A stretch of DNA of 17,301 nucleotides from Flavobacteriaceae bacterium (lineage in GTDB: Bacteria; Bacteroidota; Bacteroidia; Flavobacteriales; Flavobacteriaceae): assembly GCA_029247985.1 (NCBI GenBank), contig JAQWKF010000045.1:1-17301 (forward strand), in the 5' to 3' direction. The position numbers and the translations under genes were made by a program. Positions 1-7,210 of the stretch are shown here, one piece after another (within the stretch, counting starts at the first letter, position 1; each line of letters opens with the position of its first letter). Under the pieces are notes generated by a model. It saw only the letters and a program-made list of their open reading frames with translations. It had not been told where the DNA came from and ran no database searches.

Positions 1-74
1 GCAAGTCCCTTGGCTAGGGTACTTTTACCTGTTGAAGATGCGCCGTCTATGGCAATTACAAAGGGTTTTTTCAT
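1..74 (-). CDS. cmk: Cytidylate kinase (CMP/dCMP kinase), N-terminal fragment
   Basis: Only the first 24 codons lie in the window; the gene continues past the left edge. The start ATG is at 74-72. The peptide begins MKKPFVIAIDGASSTGKST, an N-terminal beta strand followed by a P-loop of the GxxxxGKS/T form, as in cytidylate kinase, which phosphorylates CMP and dCMP with ATP in pyrimidine nucleotide synthesis. The start overlaps the porQ stop as ATGA, so translation of the two is probably coupled. From memory, cmk next to porQ is common in Bacteroidota, which supports the call. Another small P-loop kinase is possible because only the nucleotide-binding start can be seen. Confidence 0.85.
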   Translation of the reverse strand, partial: MKKPFVIAIDGASSTGKSTLAKGL

Positions 75-1084
75 CGTCTTGGCTCTAGGGTTAATCCCAA
101 AAACGTACGGTTTCCAGCTACGTTATAGCGTGCATGACTTATTTGGAATCGCAAACGTCGCAGTTGCATACCTACGCCAAACGATAGACCTGAAAAATTA
201 CGTAGCTCTAAAATACGTAATTCTGCTGCACGCTGGGCATGATACCCCAAACGAATGGAAAACAAAGACGCTGGAAACACCTCAACGCCGAATGACGCAT
301 GGCGCAATAGTTTCTTAGTTAAACCCGCAGGTTTTTGGTTGGTACCCCCCCCTAAGGTTTGACTTGCATCCTCGGGATTATCAAAATACAAGGGATATTT
401 ATTTAGGTGATGAAATGTTAAATGCCAGCGCAAGGGCAAGTGTTTAAGTGCGCTTGAAAAGCCCAAGCTAAGATTAGCGGGTAAGGGTTCAAATACATCT
501 TCATAGGCCGTCAATTGACTTCCCATATGCTGATAGACCAATGCAATTCGCCAAGGCTTGGTAACAGGACTATAATACAATCCTATATCGCCCGAGAGGG
601 CAGTTGAGGTATATGCCTCTAGATTAGACAGCGTATAGCGCAAACGCGCCCCGATATATATATTTTGACGGATAAAATAGTGAGAACTTGCAATACCAAG
701 CGCTACCTCGCTACCCGTAAAGCTCCCTGTTGGATTGCCTAAGGGGTCGGCGCCATCAAAAGTGCCATAATTGATGTAGTTGACATCAAAAACCAAGGCT
801 TTTTGCCTGTTGAACCCATAGGCGTAAGCAGCAGTTCCGCGACTGATGCCATCAAAATAAGGCTCATAATTGACCATAACCTGACCTCCGTGCTCACCTC
901 GAATCATCGCTGGATTAGCAAGGGTGGTACTGATATCCATATCTTGAAGGGTTATGGGATCACCCAATGCGAGTTGTCGTGGCGAATTGGAAAGTTCCAG
1001 AAAGCGAAATGTAGCGTCACCCCCAATTTGTGCGCTCAAAAAAGCCGTACAACCCAACAACCAACAAACAGCAAATTGCTTCAT
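71..1084 (-). CDS. porQ: Type IX secretion system protein PorQ
   Basis: The product is 337 residues with a signal peptide (about residues 1-18, hydrophobic WLLGCTAFLSA before QIGG). The rest is a run of alternating polar and hydrophobic strands ending LGLTLEP, as expected for an outer-membrane beta barrel. The early segment FLELSNSPRQLALGD and the following NPAM motif resemble the PorV/PorQ/PorP-like (FadL-type) barrels of the Bacteroidota type IX system. PorQ is known to work with PorU, PorV and PorZ in the attachment complex that anchors exported cargo at the cell surface. The gene sits 18 bases after lon and overlaps cmk by four bases. Residues 245-247 are encoded over a run of eight G (positions 345-352), a possible slippage site. 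The family call is firm; function in this organism is inferred. Confidence 0.9.
   Translation of the reverse strand: MKQFAVCWLLGCTAFLSAQIGGDATFRFLELSNSPRQLALGDPITLQDMDISTTLANPAMIRGEHGGQVMVNYEPYFDGISRGTAAYAYGFNRQKALVFDVNYINYGTFDGADPLGNPTGSFTGSEVALGIASSHYFIRQNIYIGARLRYTLSNLEAYTSTALSGDIGLYYSPVTKPWRIALVYQHMGSQLTAYEDVFEPLPANLSLGFSSALKHLPLRWHLTFHHLNKYPLYFDNPEDASQTLGGGTNQKPAGLTKKLLRHASFGVEVFPASLFSIRLGYHAQRAAELRILELRNFSGLSFGVGMQLRRLRFQISHARYNVAGNRTFLGLTLEPRR
345..352 (-). repeat. Run of eight G inside the porQ coding strand
   Basis: Positions 345-352 read eight C on the plus strand, so the porQ message carries eight consecutive G covering codons 245-246 and two bases of codon 247 (all glycine). Gain or loss of one base would shift the frame about 90 codons before the natural stop. 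I saw no longer G or C run in the window. Confidence 0.95.
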
Positions 1085-1102
1085 CCCTACAAAAAACGCA
1101 AA

Positions 1103-3553
1103 TTATTGCTTTTTCGTACCCGATGCACGTTGTTTGGTGATGGCGATGGCAAGCACTTCATCAATAGATGTTACAAAATGAAACTGTAAGCCTTTAAGGT
1201 AACGTGCGGGAATCTCATTGATATCCGCTTGATTTTTCTCGCTTAAAATAATTTCCTTTATGTTGGCTCGCTTGGCTGCAAGTATCTTTTCCTTGATACC
1301 GCCAACTGGCAATACCTTACCTCGCAAGGTAATTTCACCCGTCATGGCAATACGGTTTTTGACCTTGCGCTTAAGTATGCTAGACACCAAAGAAGTAATC
1401 ATGGTAATCCCTGCACTAGGCCCGTCTTTGGGCGTTGCGCCTTCGGGCACGTGGATGTGAAAATTATACTTAGAAAAAAAGTCTTCTTCTATAGCTAGCT
1501 CAGCAGCATGTGCCTTGATATATTGTAGGGCTATGGTCGCAGATTCTTTCATAACCTTCCCCAAGTTCCCGGTAATAGATAACACCCCATTGCCTTTGCT
1601 GATCGATGATTCAATGAATAGAATATCACCCCCTACTCTTGTCCAGGCAAGACCCGTGACAACTCCTGCTACATTATTGTTTTCATAGGTATCGCGCAAC
1701 ATCTTCGCAGGGCCCAATATGGCTTCTAACTCTTCACGCAGTAGTTTGGATGCTCTTGGTGTCTCTTTGGCTTGTAACATGGCATAGTGACGTACTACTT
1801 TGGCAATTTGCTTTTCTAGACCTCTGACTCCTGACTCGCGAGTATATCCAGCCACAATATGTTGCATGGTTGCTTTGGGAAGTTTAACCGCAGACTTGTC
1901 AAGGCCATGTTCTGAAAGTTGCTTTGGCAATAAATAGCGGAGTCCTATTTGTACTTTTTCTTCTATTGTATAGCCTGTTACTTCAATGATTTCCATACGG
2001 TCTCGTAATGCGGGTTGTATGGACGAAAGTCCGTTTGCCGTAGCAATAAACATCACTTTAGAAAGGTCATAGCCTGTTTCCAAATAATTGTCATAAAAAT
2101 TGGTGTTTTGCTCTGGATCCAACACCTCGAGCATGGCTGATGATGGATCGCCCTGTGCACTTTCTGCAAGCTTATCTAGCTCATCAAGAACGAATACAGG
2201 ATTTGATGTAGTGGCCTTTTTTATGTTCTGCACTACCCTACCTGGCATGGCACCAATATAAGTTTTGCGGTGTCCGCGTATTTCAGCTTCATCGCGCATT
2301 CCCCCCAAGGACATACGCACGTATTTTCTACCTAGGGCTTCAGCTACAGATTTGCCCAATGAAGTCTTCCCCACACCTGGAGGACCTACCAAACAAATGA
2401 TAGGAGATTTCATGTCGTTGCGTAACTTAAGTACGGCAAGATGTTCAATTATACGTTGTTTGACCTTATCCAAACCAAAGTGATCTCGATCTAAAATTTT
2501 CTGTGCCCTTTTCAAATCAAACGAATCCTCAGAATAGGTGTTCCAAGGCAGGTCTAAATACAAGTCTAAATAGTTGCGCTGCACAGAATATTCAGCCACT
2601 TGAGGGTTCATCCGTTCAAGTTTCGCAAGTTCTTTCTTGAAATGCGCAGCTACTTTATCGCCCCAAGCCTTAGTTTTGGCACGGTCACGCATCTCGTGCA
2701 CCTCCTCGTCATAAGAAACGCCACCAAGTTCTTCTTGAATAGTTTTCATCTGTTGATGCAAGAAATATTCACGCTGTTGTTGGTCTAAATCGGTACGCAC
2801 TTTACTTTGAATATCATTTTTGAGAGAAAGCTTTTGATACTCAATATTCATTTTTTTCAAACACAACATGGCGCGTTGTTCCAATTGGTCTATTTCCAAT
2901 ATCTCTTGCTTTTCAGCAACCGACATATTCATATTAGAAGAAACAAAATTTACCAAGAATGTATTGCTTTGAATGTTTTTGATAGCAAAAGATGCTTCTG
3001 AGGGTATCTCAGGATTTTGAGCAATAATTTTAAGTGCCAAATCACGAATAGAATCTATGATGGCATCAAAATTTGGATCACCTTCATCTGGTCGCGCCTC
3101 ATCAAGTGCTTTGATCTCAGCTTTTAAAAAAGGCTGCTCACGTGTATAGCCTGTGGTTTCAAATCGCTTTTTTCCTTGTAGAATAACCGTAGTATTACCA
3201 TCGGGCATTTTAAGCACCCGTAAAACTTTTGCAAGTGTACCCTTTTGAAATAAATCTTTCGGTGAGGGAGACTTGGTATCGCCATTTTGTTGAGCAATTA
3301 CGCCAAGTAATTTACTTCCTTTATTTACCTCTTTAATAAGCTTAACAGAGCGGTCTCTACTGGCAGTAATAGGAATTACAACTCCAGGAAATAACACCGT
3401 GTTTTTTAATGGGAGTATAGGCAACTCTTCTGGAAGGGGCTCTTTGAGCATGGCTTCCTCGTCATCTGAAGTCATCAATGGAATCAAATCCGCCTCATCC
3501 TCTAAATCTTGAGGCAAAAGGGTGTCTAAAGACAAAAATTTATTTTGAGACAT
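1103..3553 (-). CDS. lon: ATP-dependent protease La (Lon)
   Basis: This is a full-length LonA protease of 816 residues, which degrades misfolded and regulatory proteins in the cytoplasm. The N-terminal substrate-binding (LAN) domain starts near residue 44 with ELPILPLKNTVLFPGVVIP and extends to about 245, followed by a helical region. The AAA+ module has Walker A GPPGVGKTS at 390-398 and Walker B VFVLDELD at 453-460. The C-terminal peptidase domain holds the Ser-Lys dyad: Ser713 in PKDGPSAG and Lys756 in GGIKEK, with the E. coli spacing of 43 residues. An acidic extension of about 40 residues precedes the LAN domain. The gene leads the lon-porQ-cmk run. I found no HrcA or heat-shock type operator upstream. 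Very secure. Confidence 0.98.
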   Translation of the reverse strand: MSQNKFLSLDTLLPQDLEDEADLIPLMTSDDEEAMLKEPLPEELPILPLKNTVLFPGVVIPITASRDRSVKLIKEVNKGSKLLGVIAQQNGDTKSPSPKDLFQKGTLAKVLRVLKMPDGNTTVILQGKKRFETTGYTREQPFLKAEIKALDEARPDEGDPNFDAIIDSIRDLALKIIAQNPEIPSEASFAIKNIQSNTFLVNFVSSNMNMSVAEKQEILEIDQLEQRAMLCLKKMNIEYQKLSLKNDIQSKVRTDLDQQQREYFLHQQMKTIQEELGGVSYDEEVHEMRDRAKTKAWGDKVAAHFKKELAKLERMNPQVAEYSVQRNYLDLYLDLPWNTYSEDSFDLKRAQKILDRDHFGLDKVKQRIIEHLAVLKLRNDMKSPIICLVGPPGVGKTSLGKSVAEALGRKYVRMSLGGMRDEAEIRGHRKTYIGAMPGRVVQNIKKATTSNPVFVLDELDKLAESAQGDPSSAMLEVLDPEQNTNFYDNYLETGYDLSKVMFIATANGLSSIQPALRDRMEIIEVTGYTIEEKVQIGLRYLLPKQLSEHGLDKSAVKLPKATMQHIVAGYTRESGVRGLEKQIAKVVRHYAMLQAKETPRASKLLREELEAILGPAKMLRDTYENNNVAGVVTGLAWTRVGGDILFIESSISKGNGVLSITGNLGKVMKESATIALQYIKAHAAELAIEEDFFSKYNFHIHVPEGATPKDGPSAGITMITSLVSSILKRKVKNRIAMTGEITLRGKVLPVGGIKEKILAAKRANIKEIILSEKNQADINEIPARYLKGLQFHFVTSIDEVLAIAITKQRASGTKKQ

Positions 3554-3703
3554 AAAAATATGTGAATGCCATTTTGTCCGATTTTAAATCAAAAACCCTA
3601 AAAACAGCTGGTTAAATATGTTACTTTATTAAATTTCAAACTCTGTGCCATTGTAACATATAGCCTCAAAAGTCGTTATTAATATTTAAAATCCCAGAAA
3701 ATC
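3554..3703. promoter_or_regulatory. Divergent intergenic region between lon and the GIN lipoprotein gene
   Basis: These 150 AT-rich bases separate two divergent starts and must hold both promoters. No perfect TAnnTTTG box is present on either strand. The nearest match for the plus-strand gene is TAAATTTC at 3630-3637 (seven of eight), which would give a leader of roughly 60 bases. No hairpin or RNA gene is obvious. Confidence 0.4.
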
Positions 3704-4430
3704 ATGAAAGCAATTTACCTATTACTAAGTTCATTGATGTTGTTTTTTACTGCCTGTACTAGTGTACATTGGAACAAAACAATTAAAGGTAGTGGAAAAG
3801 TAACAACTGAAATACGCTCCGTTGATGCATATGATGCTTTAAGCGTACATGGCAGCATGAATATTTTACTCGTAGAAGGAAACGAAGGGAGTATCAAGCT
3901 AACAGCAGAAGATAATATTTTAGAACATATCGAAGTAACCAACACTAATGGCAAGTTACGCATCAAAACCAAAGACCACTTTAATATAAGGCCTTCTTGA
4001 AAAAGGTGTTTATATTGAGGTGCCCATTGAAGAAATATCCAAAATTTCACTAAACGGCTCAGGTGAAGTAACTGGGAATTTGACCTTAAAAGCAGAAAAG
4101 CTAAAATTAAGTGTCAATGGCTCTGGCGACATGAAAGTGGCTGCAGATGCAACAACAATTAAGGCTGCTATTTCAGGCTCTGGCGATATTGATATTAGCG
4201 GGAAGACAACTGAATTTGATGCCGTAGTAACAGGATCGGGCGATGTTAACGCCTCACAGCTCAATGCAACACAAGCAACAGCTAACATAACGGGCTCTGG
4301 AGATATTAAAATCCATGCAAAAAAACTGCTGACAGTTAAAATCGTAGGCTCTGGCGACGTGATGGTAAACAAAGACGTTGCTACTGTGAACAAAAAGGTT
4401 GTTGGCTCAGGCGAGGTCAGTAAATACTAA
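3704..4430 (+). pseudogene. Head GIN domain (DUF2807) lipoprotein, interrupted by a +1 frameshift
   Basis: The first frame (3704-4000) encodes a lipoprotein signal MKAIYLLLSSLMLFFTAC with the lipidated Cys18, then the start of a head-GIN (DUF2807) domain, and stops at TGA 3998-4000. The second frame, one base further on, is open from 3990 to TAA 4428-4430 and continues the same domain. Removing one T from CCTTCTTGA (3992-4000) would join them as RPS-EKGVYIEVP and give a single protein of 241 residues, normal for the family. The second half has seven GSG(D/E) turns about 19 residues apart, typical of this right-handed beta-helix. The function of the family is poorly known; such proteins are exported and anchored to the envelope. 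It may be a real pseudogene or a sequencing error. The GTG at 4020 alone would make a protein without a signal. The 3' end overlaps the convergent MFS gene by four bases. Confidence 0.8.
4056..4415 (+). repeat. Seven-unit GGCTCxGG repeat coding for GSGD/E turns
   Basis: A 12-base unit resembling GGCTCTGGCGAT begins at 4056, 4119, 4176, 4233, 4293, 4347 and 4404. Spacing is 54-63 bases, always a multiple of three. The unit encodes Gly-Ser-Gly-Asp/Glu at the turns of the head-GIN beta-helix, so it reflects protein structure rather than a DNA array. The antisense strand reads as Ser-Pro-Glu-Pro repeats, which explains a long spurious frame there. Confidence 0.9.
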
Positions 4431-5749
4431 CTTGGAGTAAGGGATTTATTCTTGTGATATAAGCGGATTAACAATACGCCCCCAACAAAGAAAAAAAGCA
4501 CAAAAAACAGGATAGCATTTCGCATACTCCCTGTTATTTGGTCTATAGTGCCATACATCAACATACCAAAAACAATACCCACTTTTTCTGCTACGTCATA
4601 GAAACTAAAATATGAAGTGGTGTCGAGGGTTTCTGGAATCAATTGCGAGTAGGTTGAGCGTGCCACAGACTGTATACCACCCATACAAAGACCCACAAAG
4701 GCAGCAACCAAATAAAACTCAATAGGTTCGTAGATAAAATAAGCACTTATACAAAGTACTACCCAAATGCCATTCAGCAGTATGAGCGTTTTGATATTGC
4801 CCCACTTGTTGGCAAGCCTAGAAGAAAGCAGTGCGCCGAAAATAGCAATGATTTGAATAAGTAAAATACTGATGATAAGCCCCATTGTTTTCTCTTGACC
4901 AGACCAAGCGATTTCCTGTTCGCCAAAATATGCAGCTACGATCATGACGGTTTGTAAGGCCATACTAAAAACAAAAAAAGCACCCAGATAACGTTTTAAT
5001 TGGGTAAGGTTGCGAAGGCTATTCCAAACAATTTTGAGTTCACGATAGCCATTAAAAAAAATGTCCTTGGTATATACCTTGTCTTTAAAACCACGTGGCA
5101 AGTGATAGAAAGCAATATGACTGAATCCAAACCACCAAATCCCTACCATGACAAATGAATAGCGCATAGCGGTTAATGAAGCTTCGCTTCCCTCGCCTGG
5201 AATATCAAACCATTCTGGTTTTAGCACCATAAAAAGGTTTACGAGCAGTAACAATACGCTACCAATATATCCCAAAGCAAAGCCGCGCGCACTAATTTTA
5301 TTATGCTGTTCTGGGTAGGCAATATCAGGGAGGTATGAGTTGTAAAAAACCAAACTAGACCAGGCGCCAACAAGCGCCAAAAAATAAAACAACAAGCCCC
5401 AGTAAAGGTTGTCAATTTCAAACCAATACAACCCAACACAGGCAGCTGAACCCAGGTAACAATAAAACTGCATAAACCGTTTCTTGTTGCCCATATAATC
5501 AGCAATACCAGAAAGAATGGGAGACCAAATAGCGATAAACATAAAGGCAAGGGCGGTTACGTAACTAATAAGAGCCGTGTTCTTAAACGACACACCAAAA
5601 ACCTCTAAATGTGTTTGATCAGCACATATATATCCATAATAGAGTGGGAAAATAGCCGAAGAGATAACAAGGAAATATACGGAATTTGCCCAATCGTACG
5701 AGGCCCAAGCGCGTAAAAGACGTTTGTCCCCCTTTTTGTGTAATGGCAT
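4427..5749 (-). CDS. MFS transporter of the UMF1 / Atg22-like family
   Basis: From the ATG at 5749 the protein has 440 residues and about 11-12 hydrophobic segments of an inner-membrane major facilitator. The start LLRAWASYDWANSVY (11-25), the loop GIADYMGNKKR (81-91, MFS motif A) and ARSTYSQLIPE near 363-373 are features of the UMF1 group related to fungal Atg22, annotated as uncharacterised or peptide/amino acid exporters. The substrate is unknown. A longer frame opens at a TTG at 5785, but the 12 added residues are unlike the family start and the ATG version begins normally. The stop overlaps the convergent GIN gene by four bases. A divergent hydrolase gene starts 68 bases away. Confidence 0.88.
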   Translation of the reverse strand: MPLHKKGDKRLLRAWASYDWANSVYFLVISSAIFPLYYGYICADQTHLEVFGVSFKNTALISYVTALAFMFIAIWSPILSGIADYMGNKKRFMQFYCYLGSAACVGLYWFEIDNLYWGLLFYFLALVGAWSSLVFYNSYLPDIAYPEQHNKISARGFALGYIGSVLLLLVNLFMVLKPEWFDIPGEGSEASLTAMRYSFVMVGIWWFGFSHIAFYHLPRGFKDKVYTKDIFFNGYRELKIVWNSLRNLTQLKRYLGAFFVFSMALQTVMIVAAYFGEQEIAWSGQEKTMGLIISILLIQIIAIFGALLSSRLANKWGNIKTLILLNGIWVVLCISAYFIYEPIEFYLVAAFVGLCMGGIQSVARSTYSQLIPETLDTTSYFSFYDVAEKVGIVFGMLMYGTIDQITGSMRNAILFFVLFFFVGGVLLIRLYHKNKSLTPS

Positions 5750-5805
5750 ATGTTTTGTTTTCTCAAATAAACAAAAATGTTTCAAGACATAAAAAAAGAT
5801 AAGCT

Positions 5806-5813
5806 TAAGTTTG
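5806..5813 (+). promoter_or_regulatory. Possible -7 box (TAAGTTTG) of the hydrolase operon
   Basis: TAAGTTTG fits the Bacteroidota -7 consensus TAnnTTTG and ends four bases before the ATG at 5818, so a transcript from it would have almost no leader. No TTG is seen at the usual -33 distance, so this is tentative. Confidence 0.35.
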
Positions 5814-5817
5814 TCTC

Positions 5818-6681
5818 ATGAAAAAGAAAAAAAAGCTCAAGCAAGGTATTGCCGTACCCCTTTGGCTTAAGCGGTCACTCAGGTTAATTGAGGGTTTGTC
5901 GCCTGAACTGGGTATGCGTGTTGCAGCTCATATATTTTCAAAACCCATCAAGTTCAAATTGCCTGAAAAAGAACGGATAGCTTTAGAGCATTGCCAGTCA
6001 GGGGTGCTTGAAGTCAAAGAAATAAACGAAACCATTGGGTGTTTTGAATGGAAAAATAAAGGCGAAAAGGTACTTCTTGCCCATGGCTGGAGCGGAAGGG
6101 GTACACAGCTCTACGCAATCGCGGAAAGCCTGCACAAAAACGGATATCATGTGATTTCATTTGATGCACCTGCGCATGGCAAGTCCACAGGAAAAATTAC
6201 CAATATGCTACAATGGGGAGCCGCCATAAAAGCTTTAAACAATCGGTATGGCCCGTTTGACATTTACATTGGACATTCGCTTGGAAGCATGGCTATTTTA
6301 AAATATTGTGAAGGAGTTTCGAATATTAAAAAAATCGTCACGATTGGTTCTGGAGACCAAATGCGCACGATTTTTGATAATTTCATCCTATCTGTGGGCT
6401 TAAAGCCCAGAACATCCAAACGTATGAAGGCGTATTTTGAAGAAAAATACAACATCAACATCAATGAATATGATGCGAGCCATGTGGTGCGAAATCAACA
6501 AACACCAACACTGATTATTCACGATGAAGATGATCAAGATATTGACGTAAGTAGTGCCAAAAGCATACACGATCAACATCCCAACGCTTCCCTATTTATA
6601 ACCAAAGGCCTTGGACATCGTAGGATTCTACGTGACCAGAGGGTTATCCAAAAAATATTATCATTCATTCAAGCATCATGA
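5818..6681 (+). CDS. Alpha/beta hydrolase
   Basis: The protein is 287 residues with a very basic start (KKKKKLK) and no signal peptide. The alpha/beta hydrolase fold begins near residue 83 with the strand KVLLAHGWSGRG, whose HGW supplies the likely oxyanion region. The nucleophile elbow is GHSLGS with Ser154, the acid is probably Asp239 (or Asp238) in IIHDEDDQDID, and the base is His267 in GLGHRRIL, so the triad is complete. The first 80 residues are helical and are not recognised as a separate domain. The substrate cannot be told; esterase, lipase or thioesterase are all possible. The stop overlaps the start of msrB as ATGA, which suggests co-translation. Confidence 0.85.
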   Translation: MKKKKKLKQGIAVPLWLKRSLRLIEGLSPELGMRVAAHIFSKPIKFKLPEKERIALEHCQSGVLEVKEINETIGCFEWKNKGEKVLLAHGWSGRGTQLYAIAESLHKNGYHVISFDAPAHGKSTGKITNMLQWGAAIKALNNRYGPFDIYIGHSLGSMAILKYCEGVSNIKKIVTIGSGDQMRTIFDNFILSVGLKPRTSKRMKAYFEEKYNININEYDASHVVRNQQTPTLIIHDEDDQDIDVSSAKSIHDQHPNASLFITKGLGHRRILRDQRVIQKILSFIQAS

Positions 6682-7175
6682 AGACACTAACATACCCCCT
6701 ATTTTTATGCCTCTTTTTAAGCCTACAGGCGTGTGCACAAAAACCAACAAAACAAAAAGGAACAGAAACCGCTCAAGACATGAAAAAAACAGACGCATAC
6801 TGGAAAGACAAACTGAATCCCGAAGCCTTTAGAATATTACGTCAAAAGGGAACAGAATATCCACATACGGGGGAATATAACCTACACTTTGAAGAAGGCA
6901 CCTATAGTTGTTATGCTTGCAAAGAACCTCTTTTTGCAAGTAGCTCAAAGTTTAAGAGCGATTGTGGGTGGCCTAGTTTTGATTCAGCCATTGAAGGGAA
7001 AATCAGGTATGAAAAGGATACCACCCACGGAATGGTACGAACCGAAATCATTTGTAACAGTTGCGACGGACATCTTGGCCACGTTTTTAATGATGGGCCA
7101 ACAGACACTGGCCTACGTTATTGCGTAAATTCAAAATCCATAGATTTTAAATCTGAGGACAAAGGCAAGGAATAG
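6678..7175 (+). CDS. msrB: Peptide-methionine (R)-S-oxide reductase, predicted lipoprotein
   Basis: This 165-residue protein reduces the R epimer of methionine sulfoxide in proteins. It starts with a lipoprotein signal whose lipobox is LQAC (Cys19), so it should act outside the cytoplasm, anchored to a membrane. The SelR/MsrB domain follows at about 40-157. Two CxxC pairs (Cys78/Cys81 and Cys126/Cys129) would bind structural zinc. GLRYCVNS holds the catalytic Cys149, and SDCGWPSF carries Cys96, a candidate resolving cysteine. HLGHVFNDGP is the conserved family motif. It overlaps the hydrolase gene by four bases and lies 35 bases before lpd. The enzyme class is certain; the external location rests on the lipobox. 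Confidence 0.95.
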   Translation: MKTLTYPLFLCLFLSLQACAQKPTKQKGTETAQDMKKTDAYWKDKLNPEAFRILRQKGTEYPHTGEYNLHFEEGTYSCYACKEPLFASSSKFKSDCGWPSFDSAIEGKIRYEKDTTHGMVRTEIICNSCDGHLGHVFNDGPTDTGLRYCVNSKSIDFKSEDKGKE

Positions 7176-7187
7176 CCATCTGTTTCG

Positions 7188-7195
7188 TATTTTTG
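7188..7195 (+). promoter_or_regulatory. Probable -7 box (TATTTTTG) of lpd
   Basis: TATTTTTG matches the Bacteroidota -7 consensus TAnnTTTG and sits 15 bases before the lpd ATG at 7211. The wider string CGTATTTTTG is repeated exactly before xerD. A -33 TTG is not evident. It suggests lpd can be transcribed apart from msrB with a very short leader. Confidence 0.55.
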
Positions 7196-7210
7196 CGCAA
7201 ACTTTACCAC

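Noticed and set aside
803..1189. 128-codon plus-strand frame across the porQ start and lon end
   Set aside because: It is antisense to two well-supported genes and has no recognisable domain.
3992..4001. Programmed +1 frameshift in the GIN gene
   Set aside because: The slip from UCU to CUU would mispair at the first base, and no spaced Shine-Dalgarno stimulator like that of prfB is seen; mutation or sequence error is simpler.
4010..4393. 127-codon minus-strand frame with repeated SPEP motifs
   Set aside because: It is the antisense of the GSGD-coding repeats of the GIN gene; the repetition is inherited from the sense strand and the product resembles nothing.
5749..5785. Longer MFS start at TTG 5785
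   Set aside because: The added 12 residues are unlike the family, and the ATG at 5749 gives the usual start close before the RAWASYDWANS motif.
7193..7210. Longer lpd start at TTG 7193
   Set aside because: It lies inside the predicted promoter box, and the ATG at 7211 gives the normal FAD-domain start.
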